From positions 116,214,228 through 116,278,227 of the forward strand of contig NC_080680.1 of NCBI RefSeq assembly GCF_030445035.2: a stretch of 64,000 nucleotides of DNA, written 5' to 3'. Source of the DNA: Dasypus novemcinctus (lineage: Eukaryota > Chordata > Mammalia > Cingulata > Dasypodidae). The first letter of the stretch is position 1. Every line of letters starts with the position of its first letter. The translations under genes were made by a program, and so were the position numbers. Shown here piece after piece: positions 39,168 to 53,100 of this stretch. Below the pieces are notes generated by a model. That model worked only from the letters and a program-made list of their open reading frames with translations, did not search any database and was not told the DNA's origin.

Positions 39168-39484
39168 TGATGACATTAAAATAAAGACTATTCTCTAACT
39201 ATGGACCTTGATTAGTAGCAATGGCTCAATATGGTTCATCAATTGTAACAAATGTACTTCACTTATATAAGCTGTTAATAATAGAGGAAAATGGCAAAGT
39301 AGGTATAGCTCAGTGGTTGAGCACCTTCTTCACATGTACAAGGTCCTGGTTTCAATTCCTGGTACCTCGTAAAAAATAGAGGAAAATGAGTGTTGTGGGG
39401 GTTATTTGGGAATTTCCTATATTTGTGACGTAACTCTTCTATAATCTGAAACTTCCCTAAAAACAGTTTATTATGAATTTTTAA
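39168..39484 (+). mobile_element. 5'-truncated L1 tail (unit B)
   Basis: Sequence such as ttgtaacaaatgtac and gggaatttcctatatttgtga matches the L1 3' ends at 8515 and 10290. It is itself interrupted by a tRNA-like SINE. Not present in unit A. Confidence 0.7.
39294..39374 (+). mobile_element. tRNA-only SINE
   Basis: An 81-bp insertion with A-box TAGCTCAGTGGTTGAGC and B-box-like GGTTTCAATTCC, then a short A-run. Perfect 14-bp duplication aatagaggaaaatg at 39280-39293 and 39375-39388. It is essentially a bare tRNA-like unit, but it sits between retroposon duplications and is not a tRNA gene. Confidence 0.85.
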
Positions 39485-40449
39485 AATATCAGAAATAATG
39501 TTAACAGACTGTAGAAGACATTTATTATATCTAAACCTGACCAGAGGTTAATATCTAGAATATACAAAAACTCTTGCTAATGAAAAATGATAATGCTTTA
39601 AACCAACAGAAAATTGGGTCAGTATGGATGGAGGAGTGGTAGTGAGAAAATTAGGAGGAAAAAAGTTTCACACATTGGTGAGCTACATTAAATGCAGTTA
39701 AGGAATTATAATTTTTCTTCAAGTAATTGGGAAACTTCGGAACTTTCACCAGAGGATAATAGAGATGGAAACTCTGAAGAGAGTTGAGATGGAATCAGTT
39801 TTCAGGGCCATGCACTTTTCTCACCAATATTCAACTGTTGTAAGATATTCAGCAAAATGACCTGTTCTGTAGGTTTGCAATCATTTGTTCCTCCTCTGAC
39901 TTATAGAGAACCTGACTCAAAAGTCCTCATGTTTGAGGATGAGATAGTGTTAATTATAGGTCAAGTTGGTATCAAAAAGTTTCCCATGACAAAAAGGCAA
40001 TCCCCCCATTTCCTATGTAATATTGAATGGAAATCAAAGTGTTTCTTGGTTAATTTGGAAGGCCATGCCAAAAACTCTATTAGATCCTTCACAGCTAGGT
40101 CTTAATTAACAAACTAAATCAGCTAAAGATATTGTATTTACTGTCCCATTCTGCCTGGATCTTCCAGCTTTGTTCATTTCTGAGTATGAAGAGTAGTCCC
40201 CCAGAGGAAAAGAAAATATACTACTTAATTATGATATTAATTTCCCTAGGGTCACAGGAACTAACCTTTCTCCTATTCATACCTTTTTGGGGGTGTGCTT
40301 TTTAGTCAGAAAACTTCTAGACATAGCGTGTTCATTAAAGCATTGCTCACTGTGAAGAGAAGTACCAGTTCATTTTGTCTTCAGTTTACCCCCAGAGGTC
40401 CCAGTTTGTTTTAGATATTGGAAGCAATTTGTAGTCAAGTTTATATGGG
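39485..40449. other. Unit B intergenic (incl. L1 ORF2 relic to 39660)
   Basis: Aligns with 22080-22890 and 23330-23470 of A. The L1 part ends near 39660 (gaaaattgggtca). No gene. Confidence 0.6.
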
Positions 40450-41395
40450 CTGGCACACAACTCCATAGCACCAGGTTCTTTAGAAGTGTGCACAAATTGT
40501 CCAAGGAGAATAAGATAATTAGTTAAGATCAAAGTTTTAGATCTAAAGAAATCCCCATCAAGTTAAACAAGTGTTCTACCTACTGTTGTATTTTTTTTAT
40601 AGGTTAAGTAAAAACATGAGTATTTAGAAGATAATAGCAATGGAATTAAAGATGCAGGTCTAATTTTACCAAAAGTGAAGAGAATAAGTGATGTATGAAT
40701 GTAGTTTTTTTTCTTTTTTTAAACTTTATTTCCAAAGACATTTTAGGTTACAGAAAAGCTGCATTGAAAATACAGGAGATTCCCATATACCCCACCCTCT
40801 CCCCTCTCCTCTCTCACATTTTCCCCTATTAATAACATCTAACATGAGTGTGGTATGTTTGTTACAAATTGATGAACAAATAGTGAAACAGTGCTACTAA
40901 CAATGGTCAACTGTTTATATTATGGCTTCCACTTTGCACCATACTATTTTATAGATTTTGACAAAATGTATATAATGGCCTGTATCTGTCCTTGCAAAAT
41001 CATGCTGAACTATTCTAGTTCCCTAAAAATGCCTTATATTCTACCTATTCTTCCCTCTTCCTCCCCTTAGAACCTATGGCAACCACTACATTTCAGTTTT
41101 ATGAGAATAAGGTTCATAGTTATGTGCGTTAATTTTGAGGGCTTGACATTTTAGTCTGTTTTCTTTTATTAGTAGCTATGACAGTCAGTGGAAGCATGGG
41201 GGGATTTAGAAGTGATGAGTTTTTGTGTGTTTGTCTGTTTTTTAAATTATTACTGGAATAATGAAAATGCCCTAATAATGATTGATGAATGCGCAACTCT
41301 GTGATTATACCAAATACCATTGTCTTTTCATTTTAGATGGATTGGCTTCTTCATTTATATGTATCAATAAAATTGATTTGTTAAAAAAATGAATA
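40450..41395 (-). mobile_element. B-only segment with old antisense L1 3' end
   Basis: About 945 bp absent from A. 40706-41100 begins with a T-rich run and contains attcccatataccccaccct and tggcaaccactacatttcag, the reverse complement of a common old L1 3' UTR. The rest (40450-40700 and 41100-41395) is unassigned. Confidence 0.6.
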
Positions 41396-44300
41396 CAGGC
41401 TGAAAAAAATGTCGGCTGCACATGTATGAGCGATGTCACATAATACTGTGTTTCTTGCTTCTCCTAGCTCCTGTGTCTTCACTTATATATTGGGATTAAC
41501 AGAGGCTCATTAACATGGTCCCAGTTAATTATGATCACATATGCTAAGATGATGCAAAATAGGAGGAACTTAAAGCACATTTGACTCCTCCTTGAGTCAT
41601 AATTAATTATAATTAAAAGAGTAGGAGACTCAAAGTTACTTTCTTAGGCATCCCAAGTCTGAATGCCACAATTTCTACCCTATAGGCAGTTGACCTAGGC
41701 AAGCCACTGCATGACTCTTCAGAGTCCAGCTTTCTTCATATGGAAAGTTAACAGTAGCATTTTCATAAATTTAATGGGTGAATTCAATGATATGCTACTG
41801 TGAAAGCACTTTGCAGCCTACAAGTCCTGTCCAAATGTGTGCTCATTCATTCATGAAAAATATACACAGCAATAGCAATGCACCTGATGGTCAAAATTGC
41901 TGGGATTGAGGATAAGGAGACAGAAGTGAAGAAATGGAATTATTTAGAAGTCAATATTTCTCAAGGCCAAAGGATAGCCCTTTATACAAGTACTTCAGCA
42001 ATTGTCAAGCAGCTTAATTTCTTTTCATATGATTTTACAATTTTAAAGCTTAAAGGGAATTTTGCCCTAAGCTACTGTTTTTTCATTTTAGAAACAAGGA
42101 ATATGATGCTGATAGAAGGTCAATGACTTACTAGTATTCTGTAAGGCACTGAATTATCTCACTCAGGAAATATATTCTGTGTAAATTTTACCCAGTTTAA
42201 TGACAACCAGAGAGAGGCTGTGGGTTTGGTTGGTTGATTAAATCCAAACAGAACAACAGGCATTTTGAGTATATGACATCCACAGACTTGGTATACTGAG
42301 CATAGTTTCTGCTACTAATGAAACTATTTGACAAAATGTAGGGGTAGATGGCCTAGATACTCAGATATGTATGTCTTTTCTTGGAACATCTTTGTTAGCC
42401 AAGACTAATCCATGTCAGTAGTAAACAAAATAAGCAGAGTTAAGTGGCCTGTGGAAGATTTCTGTCTGCACACAATTTACTCTCTGTACCATAAATAACA
42501 CTGACCAAAGCTCACACTGGATCTCAGGGGTCTTTGGGGCCCTAAGTCTCAAAGCTACTGATCACAAATGATCCTGGACCAAGGGACTTGCAGAAAAGAT
42601 TCATGGAAGAGGATGTTTGTGTTCATTAATTTTGAGAGAGTTAGATGTAGGAGTAATTCTTTTCTCTTAATTAATTTTAGTGCAATAATTGTTTTGAAGA
42701 TAAGTCTACAAGGAATCTAACTAAGCTGTTGAAAAATCTTTCAAACATCATGGTTGCAACAACTGCTGGAAATAGTCAAATAATTGAATTAAGTTTTTTG
42801 CAAATTATAAGACCAATAATAGAGCTCAAAGTGTTTGGCTACTGAAGAAAATGAGAGCTAACACACCTACTTTGCAGGTTAGAGCATGAGACAAAAGTAT
42901 TCTAATTTTCTCTTTCTATTTGCAGGAAGGAGGAGAAGAATGCATGCTTCTTAAAGAGGCAGGTATGATATTTGATAAAAGCACTTAATTTGCTTTAGAT
43001 TGCTTAGATATGAAACTTGTCTTGGAACCTCCTTTTTTCTCTTTTTTTTAAAGGAAGGCAATCTCTGCCTTTGAGCATTCTTGGAAAATTACCCTGACAG
43101 TGGCCTATTTGCAGTTAGGAAAATTAGATATATCCAGTTAAAACATAGAACACATATGAAATGAAATCCCTAATTTGAGTTTATCAAAAAAGAATTTTGA
43201 CTGTGATATAATTTATGTACTTCTGGGTCTGAAGAATGGTTTCCTTTCCTTGATTTGAGATCAGCCTTCTTCCCTAAGAGCTGCCTGGCTTTACAGCCTC
43301 CAGAAATGCTTGCCACTTTGTGTATAAATGTGTAAGATTGAGTGAGGGGCTATTCATGAGTATTATATAGCAAACAAATGCTGTAATTATTTTTTCAAGT
43401 TTCCACTTACCAGTAGATTATTCCTCTGTTACAACTGAGAGATGAAACTTTTTAATGCACTCCACCTTCAGGCCCAGAGTTTCTTGTTCAATTTCAGATG
43501 AAAAGTTCAAAGATGGCCCAGTGGGTTCTTGGGGTGTTCTTTGCAACCCCAGTGTTTCTTGACATTTTGAGCTCCGGAAACATGTTCCAAAGGACAATCC
43601 ATTAGCACAGCAAGGCCATTTAAATTCTTTGTGAGGAGGGAGGGCATCCAATATTTGCAACAAATTAAAGTTAGAAATGTAAACATGGAGGATTAGAAAC
43701 TTTCTAAAACTCCAGGGACAATGTCCCACAGACCCAATTACGATAGCTGTATTCTTGTAATAACACTACTTAAATAAGAAACAGATACTGCAGTATATTT
43801 TACCTCAATATTTGAAGGTTTTAAGATTCAAATAAACAAAAAATGTTTACTAAGCATAGCTTTTCCTGTTTTAAAATGATCTACCTGAAAAAATTCCCAT
43901 GAATAAAATCATAAATTGCCTTCATTTCAATAGTACTTTCAAATAGCTAATGGGGTTCTCAAAACCCAATCCTGAGACAGTACAATCATCCATACCTAAC
44001 AGACAAGGGGCCTGAGACAAGCAATTTAGAATTGTTTGCTGAAATATGTAGATGATAGAGGAAAAACAGCCCATATCCAGCCTTTGTGTTTCCAGCTCCT
44101 GCATTCCACTGCAGCACCTCCCCATCTCTCACTGAGAAGAGCTTCAGATGAGCTTTGAGTATCAGTATCAGCTCCATCCATGAGTATAGGAAAGTACGGT
44201 TAGAAGAATGAAAACAATTTAGATCAACAATTAAATGTCAGTAAAAATCAAAACTGAGCTATAATTCTCTGTAGATCCAAATCAGGTATGATGTGCATGC

Positions 44301-44869
44301 ATAATTATTTATTAAGAACAATTCCTCTTTACACTTAATGTCATGGGTTTGCAACCGAACCCACCATTTGTTCAGAAATGCATATTCCTTTCTCAAAATT
44401 TTTCTCTGAAAGCTTTGTCAGATAATCCCACTTTTCAAATTGGTAATTTCTCCTTAACCCCCAAACACATTTTTCTTTCATTCATTCCACATGCAATAAA
44501 TTAAGTTGTTCAGGCACCTGCCTTCAATGCCAAATATTGATAGCCCAACACCAATTGATTCAGTGACTATCTCCATGCATTTACCTGTCTTTAATTTATC
44601 TGATCCTTATTGTGTTGTATGAGATATATGACATTATTATCTTTATTTTACAGATTTGGTTATTGGGGGGGGCGCTTAAAAAGTAAGGTATCTTTTGAAT
44701 ATTATATGTTTTTAAGTGGTGGGGTGCTGGGCATCATTTCCCAGCCTGGTAGAGTATATACTCTTAGCCACTAGAGATACTTGATAAAAACAATAATAAA
44801 TTTGAAAGGGTGTATGTAGGAGTCTTGCAGTCTTGCATTGTGTGCTATTGGGTAGTTACTCAAGTGCTC
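41396..44869. other. Unit B intergenic, MIR pieces, no gene
   Basis: Aligns with 23500-27270 of unit A minus A's DAS-SINE, L1 tail, RPL34 copy and LTR. 42200-42720 has no partner in A. MIR-like pieces are near 41700-41830, 42040-42130 and 44525-44680. No coding region supported. Confidence 0.6.
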
Positions 44870-45223
44870 AACTCTCCACAATGTAACTACCTTCAAGATT
44901 GAGTGTCAGCTCTCCAGCTGTGAGCTACCATCTGGAAATCATGCTGCTCATTTGGCTTCCTCTTATACTTCATCATTCTAGAAGTTTCCCTTCAGAAATG
45001 GAGAGTAACTTTTTAGTATTAATTTTTAGCCCAAAGACGTAGAAGCCCCCTTCTCATGGAGTAGATGAATAACCCAACTGGCCTCCCATCATGTTTTTGA
45101 ACTTACTATTTTCATTTGATGAATGAACTTATCTGTGCATCTCTTTTTGTCACAATGTTGTTTGGATATAATTTCTGATATGATGGGTATTTCAGGTGAA
45201 TTCCAGTAGTGTTTTTTGGTTGC
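44870..45223 (-). mobile_element. ERVL pol relic (integrase end), unit B
   Basis: Counterpart of 28690-29000. Broken internal ERVL sequence on the minus strand, cut at its right side by the LTR at 45224. Confidence 0.5.
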
Positions 45224-45656
45224 TGTGATTGTTTGTAGGTGTATGGGCCTCAGTAAATCATGTTCTCAAAGCTAATCCTTTCTTGTGGGCATAAACGAAT
45301 TGTTACTAAGGCTTTTTGATTAGGTTACTTTAGTAAAGAGTGCCCCACAGTAGGACTTAATTCTCTTACTGGAGTCCTTTAAAGAGAATGTAATTCACAG
45401 AGAGAGGGAAGGAGAAAGTCATAGAACCCAGGAAAGGAGGGAAGACCAGCAGATGCTGCCATGTGCCTTCCCGTGTGACAGAGGAGTCCAGCATGGCTGG
45501 AAGCTGGTCTTTGAGAAGATAGTATCATCTGATGATGCCTTGCTTTGGACATTTTTCTCAGCCTCAAAACTATAAGCTTGTAAACTCATAAATCCCCATT
45601 TAAAAGCCAACCCATTTCACAACATCTGCATTTCAGCAGTCTAGCAGACTAAAACA
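45224..45656 (+). mobile_element. MaLR-type solo LTR, 433 bp
   Basis: Starts TGTGATTG, contains atgttctcaaagctaatcc, and ends GACTAAAACA. It resembles the LTRs at 47163 and 55206. It separates two parts of an ERVL relic. Fossil solo LTR. Confidence 0.7.
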
Positions 45657-46070
45657 GCTGGCCGTTATAGGATTTTGTCAAATTCTATGGTAAGAGTGAT
45701 TGCATTTTCCTGGTGCTCCTAATATTATTTGAGCATCAGGGTCTTAGAAGAATGGATTGAACAATGGCTCTTGTAAGTTAAGGTCCCCATTAAATGTGAG
45801 CTTTGTTTCCTGGTGGCTAGGAGTAGATTGGTTAATATTGTAATTCTGTTAGTCTGATCCTCACTTTGAGATATCAACATTATAATATCTACATAATGAA
45901 TAACAGCACTTTTCAATTTTGTCAAATATATGTCTCTGTGGTAATAAGCAAGAGAACTTAATTAAATATCTCTGCAACTTTAACTCTGTATGGGCACAAA
46001 CTGGCGTATGCTGTCTTCTGAAACAGTTATTAAAAAGTTAAGTGTTAGCCAAATTAATTGGAGATACCAG
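45657..46070 (-). mobile_element. ERVL pol relic (reverse transcriptase region)
   Basis: Minus-strand translation contains a stretch resembling the YxDD-box region of ERVL reverse transcriptase (HYVDIIMLISQSED). In sense it lies upstream of the integrase relic at 44870-45223, as expected for pol. Broken and partial. Confidence 0.55.
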
Positions 46071-46507
46071 TGATGGTTAGGTTAATATGTCAACTCAGCC
46101 GGGTGGTTATGCCCAGTTGTTTGGTCAAGAAAGCACTGGGCTAATTTCAATACAAGGACATTTAGTCATCAGTGCATAGATGACTGATTACATCTAAAGT
46201 CAGCCAGAGAGATTGCCATCATCAATGAGTGACATTTTATCCAATCAGTTGAATACCTTAAAAGGGGAAGTGATCTCAGCATTCAGAGATAATTTCCCAG
46301 CTTGTCTTTGGACAGCTAACATCTCCCAGGAACTCATAAAAGACCTTCATTGGACTTTCATTGGAGACCCTGGTTTGCAACTTTGCAACCTGCCTGTGGA
46401 ATCTGGACTTGTGCATTCCCATGGTCATGTGAGAGACTCATAAAATCTCATACTATTGACAGATATCTCCTGTTGATTCTGTTTCCCTAGAGACCTCTGA
46501 CTAATAG
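46071..46507 (+). mobile_element. ERVL LTR (MLT2-like)
   Basis: TGATGGTTAGGTTAATATGT at the start, then gcccagttgtttggtcaa, atccaatcagttga and a terminal CCTCTGACTAATA match ERVL LTRs of the MLT2 kind. It is followed at once by an ERVL-like primer-binding region (tttggtactgggagtgggg). Confidence 0.78.
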
Positions 46508-47162
46508 TTTGGTACTGGGAGTGGGGTTCTTGAGGAACAGAGTTGTAAACATGGGATGTTTGAAGTAGTTCTGGGAGTTTTGCAATTGGCTCTCTACTCT
46601 AATTGAACTCAAGGGTACTAATGACTCCCTTTCCAATATTGAAGAGGCCACTAACTATCCATGGTGTGTGTTGACAATAGAGATATGCAAAGTATCATCA
46701 GTGGATTCCCCTACTTTCATGCTTATAAGAAGCAAGGATCTGGGTAAGAGTATTTTCAACATCTTAACAGAGTTTTGTGGAGTCAAAAGGTATAATGATG
46801 TTGGCTGGCTCACCTTGATACTCTCGATACTGTTAGAAAAGAAAGAGATGAGTTAAAGGCTTCAAATTTGAAACTTAAACACCACAAGAATGATGCAAAA
46901 GTTTCTATGTGTACCCTGAAAGAAAATCTTGTTTCTTGTAGCCATTGACTTGAAATATCTGAGAACCAAACTTGACTATCATTGTAAGCATAGTAGAGTT
47001 ACAAAGGAAACTAAAATCTCAACCCTGCAGGGTTTCTGCAGTTAAAGTGAAGGCATTGATTGGAAAAGAGTGGAACACAGATGACTGGGATGGAGACATA
47101 TGGGATGATGATAATATTGGTGGGGCCACTGGAACCCTAATTCCATGTCTGTGTTTTCTCAG
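46508..47162 (+). mobile_element. ERVL internal sequence, 5' part
   Basis: Continuation of the ERVL 5' LTR into leader and gag-like sequence. It is non-coding now. It is cut by the MaLR-like element at 47163, which left ctcag/ctaag target copies. I do not see its 3' part beyond 55721. Confidence 0.6.
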
Positions 47163-50100
47163 TGTTGCAATTTGAAGCTTTTGTGGACATCAGAAAGTTA
47201 CATTCTTAATCTAATCCATTCCTGTGTATGTAAGCCTTTTGTAGGTGGGTCTTTTGATTAAATCACCTCAGTTAAGGACCTTTGATAAAATTGCATGGCT
47301 CAGGGTGAATCTTAATCTTCTTACTGGAGTCCTTCATAAATGAAGGAATAAAAGCTGGAGACACAGAAAAAAAACATCAGAGACACACAGGAACACAGTA
47401 AGCAATGTACAGAGACTGAGAGAGAAGACCCTGGGAGCTAGAGGCTGGAATTGATGAAGCACAGAGTGAGGAAGACACTTTTTCCAGAAGCCGAAAACAG
47501 CAAGGTCCAGAGGAGAGGGGAGAGATGAGTGGATGCCCTCATGTTCCTGATTACCTACAGCTAGAGCTCAGGAAGAAAGTTTATTCTGATAATGCCTTTG
47601 TTTGGACACTTGCATGGCCTCAGAACTGTAAGTTTATAAGTTACTAAATCCCCAGTATAAAAGCCTACCCATTTCTGGTATATTGCATTCGCAGCCTTTA
47701 ATAAACTAAAACAGAAATTGGTACCAAAAGAATGGAGTTGGTCTGCTATGCAAATACCAAAAATGTTAAAAGGGCTTTTTAAAATGGGAAAGGGGAAGAT
47801 TCAGGAAGAAAAAGTCTAGATTGCCTTGAAAAGACTGTTGGTAGAAATATGAACGCTAAAGATGTTTTCAGTGAAGACTTAGACAGAAATGATGAAAGTA
47901 TCATTGCAAACTAGAAGGAAAGTCATTCTTGCTTTAAAGTGGCAGAGAACTTGGTAAAATAGACTCCTGATGTTAGATAAAAGGCAGAATTTGAAAGTGA
48001 TGAGCTTAGATATTTAGCTGAGGATATTTCCAAACTAAATGTGGAAAGTGTAGTCTGCCTTCTCCATGCAGCATATTGTCAAATCAGAAAGGAATAAGAT
48101 AAACTGAGAACTCACTGGGCACAAAGATAGCAGACATTGATTGTCTGGGCATTGTGTTACCAGATTTTGTCTAGGTTCTTGACTATGCTGCAGAAATAAA
48201 TTTCAAGAGCATGTTGGGTGAGTTAGGCCAGTAATTTATCAGGTAGGGAGCAATGAGAAATGGGGGAAAATAACAGATCAGGGCTCTCAGATAGAGAGGA
48301 AGGGGCTGAAAAGTGATAAAGCAGGCTGATTTACTGGCTAAAATTTCCCATTATAGATTATAAATCCCCAGGTTTACTTGCATAGTGATCCAAGTGGGAG
48401 AAGAAGGCAGCCAGAGTCAGGGTCCAGAGCAGAGAGAGAGCAAAATCAGCCCTTGTGCCTGATTTTTGAACCATTAATTATTCCACCCCTTTGCTAATGA
48501 CAGGGAAGGAGTTCCAGCTCTTTGATTACCCCACCCATCAGTCCCCCATGATGGCCCAATGATAAAGACTTTGGGGAATATCCAGGGCTTCTCCTGGCTT
48601 CTGGAGGAAGTCATGTTCTGAATGACAGATTCTTGAGGAGGATCTTCCAGCAGCTATCTTGGGGATTATTGATGTCCATGTGAACTTCTTGCCAGGTTTC
48701 AGATCCATCTATTGATTCTCTATCTTACTGGCTGGCTTCATTCCCCCCTCAGAGTTTACACCTTTATTTCTTAAAGGAGTGCTGAAGGGAGATGAGCATT
48801 CTTCTGGAGATACTTCCTATGATTAGGGGCAGTAGGCCCTACCTGAAAAGGTACAAAAACCTCCTGCTATTCTGTCTCAGTTGGAGGAAGATGGATCTGG
48901 CATCTTGGGCAAAGCTGTATGAAGTCCCCATATGGCAAACAAGATGTTGATTCTGGAAGAAATAAACTTTATTAGAATTTTGAGAATATATGGTGCCACT
49001 AAGAGGACACTGGACCACAGAATTTAAAAAGGCCAGGTGCCTGCAAAGGCTGCATTTTCCCAAAGCTGGTGGGAAACAGTATTTTTCTTTGAGTTATTTT
49101 ATGCTGTTGGCTAACTCTAGAGAGAGATTGCAGTAGACAATGGGGTTAGGTATAAATTGCCAATCCCAGTTCCTATGGTAGAGGAGAGGAATGAGAAAAG
49201 GCATTGCCTTTTCAGTTAAGCTATAGGATATGAAACAGACATGGTTTCTTAAAGGTATGTCTGGTTTGCCCTGCCCCTAGCAATAGGTATTTGGCTAGAG
49301 TTAGAGGGAGCAGCTGACTTTGACATAGTCTCTACTTAGCTTTTTCTCTTTAAGAGGTATTTTAAGCCATCCAGTGAATCCCATCAGGTGTTTCTGGTGA
49401 ACTGACACTTTCTTGGGCTGCTGGCTTCACTCAGGATTAGTGCACCAAGCTGGAAATTCCTTCTTTAACATCTGTGGAAGTGGTCAGAACTACAGAGTGA
49501 AGTTCCTTACATTTTGGCTTTAATTGACAATGAGGCTTGTTTTCCTACCAAGTTTTGGTCAGAACCTGGTTTTCCAGGTTCTGGGTGAGGAATGGTTGTT
49601 TATGGACTATCTGAAAGGGGCTACGTTGAAGTGGTTCCTAGCCACCTTGTTTGCTGTTTCTTTTCTGGTGGGAAAATGCTTAGCCCTGGTAGGATGGCAT
49701 GTCTGTCTGCCAGTCCTCTCCAGGGTATGAGTGGGACAGGTTTGTAATAAGGGTTAAAAGGGAGGCCTGGGCTAAGCACATTTATTAACTACTTAGAAAA
49801 TTAAGTTTACCAGAATTTTTAATATGTTCAATGTTTATTTGCATATGGTCTAGAATAGAAAAGATGTTATTATAATCATCAGGCATGTATATAGAATACA
49901 GGAACAGTATTTAATACTAATTAATATACTACCAAAAGCTAAGTTTCTTTTTGAGCTGCACTTAATGGATTAAAGTTCCAGGCTTGCAATAACTTACATG
50001 TTATCTCTTCATGGGAGCAGGCTGTAAAGCCATTTGTGTTTAACTTCTGCATACAGTACTCTGGTGATAATTTTTCCGCTTGGTATGTCCTTCACACAAC

Positions 50101-53100
50101 CAGCAAGCTGCAGCATCATTGACCCTAAAGAGAAGCTAAGAAGGTAGTTTCCAGTATTCCACCAGTCTGGTGCATAGCACCCTTCAGCACTATGAACCAG
50201 TGCCAATCTGGAGGTGATATCCATTGTCCATTTGGCTATATTAAGCCAATTATAATTGGCTGCTGCAGGAGTTTGAAAACTGCAACATAGTCTCCATCAA
50301 CTCCAGGAGCACAAACAGAGATGTAGTAGATACCTTTGTTGTTTTAGGGGTTAGTGACAATCTAGCCAATAACTCAAATGGAGAAGCAACCAAGAAAGTT
50401 TGACAATGCTGAAGTCTATCTCTTGATTTTTATACACTTTTTTAAACACTTCAAATACAATGTGTAGCATATCAAATGAACTTTTTTAGTACTTTGCTTA
50501 CTTCTACAGTTTTATCACAAAGATATTAATTAGCAGGTATTTTACTTTAGTAGTAGAGGAAAAACTACCATTTTTTAAAAAGTGAAAATTAAAGATTCCC
50601 AGTGGAACTAAGGTAACTTTTCATTACCACCACTTGAATATGTACTTTGAGGAGGCTTCCAGACAGGTTTCACTACTATGAAGTTATTTTGAGGGCTCTT
50701 TTTAATTACTCTAATTTGCTCTGTGACCTTGCAGTTTTGTACAAGAATTTCATTTCTTAATTATTGCTTATAACCAAAATTTATCCAATGTTTTAATACA
50801 ATTTTCCTTTGCTTCATTTTTTACTTTGCTTTATTTTTTACTTTGACTTTAGCAGACCTTGGATGAGCAAGACTAATTCTATGTATATTCAATGAGGCTA
50901 TCAAAGCCTCAAGGAAACTGGTTTCTCTCATGAATTACTGCTTTTAGGAAGCCCGACAGTCAAGACAATAGGCTTTCTTCACTTCCCAGTCCTGAGATAA
51001 CAGGACTCCAGTGGCCACAGGACTGGAAGAGTGGATGTTCAAATTTGAGGGTTGAGAATTCCACCAAGCAGCAATTTAGTCCACACTTGTACCCATGAGA
51101 GAAAGCAGGGTCACTATACCACTAGGACAGGAGACAGGAATGTCTCAAGTTTGCTTTCCCCTGAGTCAAAGGGGCAGAAGCTGTTACGAAATGACCATAA
51201 GCAAAGGCAAGGGGTGAGGCTAGGCTTAGAAGTGACCATAAATGAAGGTAAGGTCAGTTTTAAAATTTACACTTATAATAGTAGGCTTAGGCTAAATCTA
51301 CCCAATTATAATTTCAGTTATTATCCTTCTGTTTCATTATATAAAGGCATATATAAATGATCTTAACTCTTAATTACAGTTTCTAATAAGCTTTTACCTT
51401 GAAGTAAATTGGGTACCTTTATTAACTAAGCTACAAGAATTTTATTAGTAACAACTTTGTGAATGTGTTCTGCTTTTCTAACAGCTGAATTAATTCCACT
51501 TGTGATTTATACATTAAATCCACTCACAAGACAGTATTGACATTTAAAGACTATTTTTAGGTTACCTTTCACTGTCATCCAATTTGTAATAGGTGAACCC
51601 CAAATCTGATTTCCTAGGCACAAGCAAACTGACAAAGTTAAATGCAGATTTCAAAGTTGAACACAAAGTTAAGCACAGTTTAAAACAGAAGAGAGAATTT
51701 TATACCTTTAGCATTTCTAGGAACTCTCTACTCTTAATTGATGGCACAAAAGGTTTCTTATTTTCCAGGAGAGGTTTAGTAACAGTCTTGATCCTGATCT
51801 CTATTCATACCTTTTATAGGCAAACCAAGTTTAAACTGAGAAGGCTGTTTCTAAAAGAGTGTTATTCAAAGTTTGAGACTTATTTCCTCATTTCTTTAAG
51901 GAGATTTGACATGAGGTTTCTGGGTCTCAGATCTGTCTTTCCTATTTTCTTACACTGGTTTACCTGGAATTCAGGATTTCATACAATTGCTGCTCTCAGC
52001 TATACTGTGGCCATATAGAACAGCAGTAGGCAGAATTTTCTGGTTCTTGAGGAGACACTCCTATGGAGAGTTTACTGGTGGGCTAAGAGGCTGCACTCAT
52101 TATTCTAGGAAGAGTGAAGAAGCACTTTTTAGTCAACCGATCTGGCATCCCAGAGTCCTAGTCTGACTAAAATGTTCACCACTCCACATAATTTGGAGTT
52201 GATGCTCTGTCCCAGCTCCTGAGAATTTCAATTTTCAGAGCCCAAGTGGCCTACAAGCATCCCTGTGGGCAACCTAGGTCTTGGGGGATAGCTGATTTCT
52301 GGAGATCAGATCAAAACACCCATGCCGAATTGGTGGGAGAAGTTTTGAGCAGTTATCCCAAATCAAAGTGCCTGAGATGTCTCAGGTTATTTGGCTGCCC
52401 TCTGAATTGAAGGACCCATGGAATAGGGGCCATTCCGAGTTTACTGCTCTGGTTCTCAGCACCCCTGCATTCCAGGGTCCAAGACTAACTGCACTGTTAC
52501 CCAAACAGAAGTTACTGAGTTAAATCTCAGGAAATGTTTGGCTGCTCTCTGAATAGAAGTGCCCAACCTTTCAAGTCTTGGGGTCATTCAGAGTTACTTC
52601 TCTGGTTCCCACCATTCCAGGTATCAGAGACTCTGCCTCTGGGCATTTCTGGGGACATTCTGGACTTGGAAGACAGATCAGATAGATTAGATGCCCTCTG
52701 AGCTGAATACTACTCCTTCAAGGGAGAAGGGGCAGAAAGCTTCTTCCTCCTATCCTTCCAGAAGTCTTAGGCACAGGCCTAGTTTTATAACTTTACTGTC
52801 TGAAAGTATCTCAGTTAGACCAGCTATCAAAAGGTCATTAAGTGATTAGAGATCAATTGTTCTAGCTAACAATTGTTCTAGCTAAGGCATTGGGGCTCTG
52901 AGGCAATAGTTTCCTTGCTAGAAAAGGCATTTTCCATTTTACAGTTTTTAAGACATTCCAAACTATTTTAACACAAACCTGTAAAGAGAAATTCAGTAGC
53001 AAGAAGTAGGAAGAAAAAAAACATGGGAAAGGTTAATTATGCAAGGGTATCCTGGCCTGTGACCCCCCTGAGGAAGGGAACTCCTGTGGTATCCATTTTG

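Noticed and set aside
39301-39373. Possible tRNA gene
   Set aside because: It has tRNA-like promoter boxes but lies between perfect target-site duplications inside an L1 tail, so it is a SINE.
51593-52018. 141-residue open frame
   Set aside because: It lies inside the ERV1 internal region, antisense to that element, with no recognisable domain; its inverted counterpart at 56830-57300 is not open in the same way.
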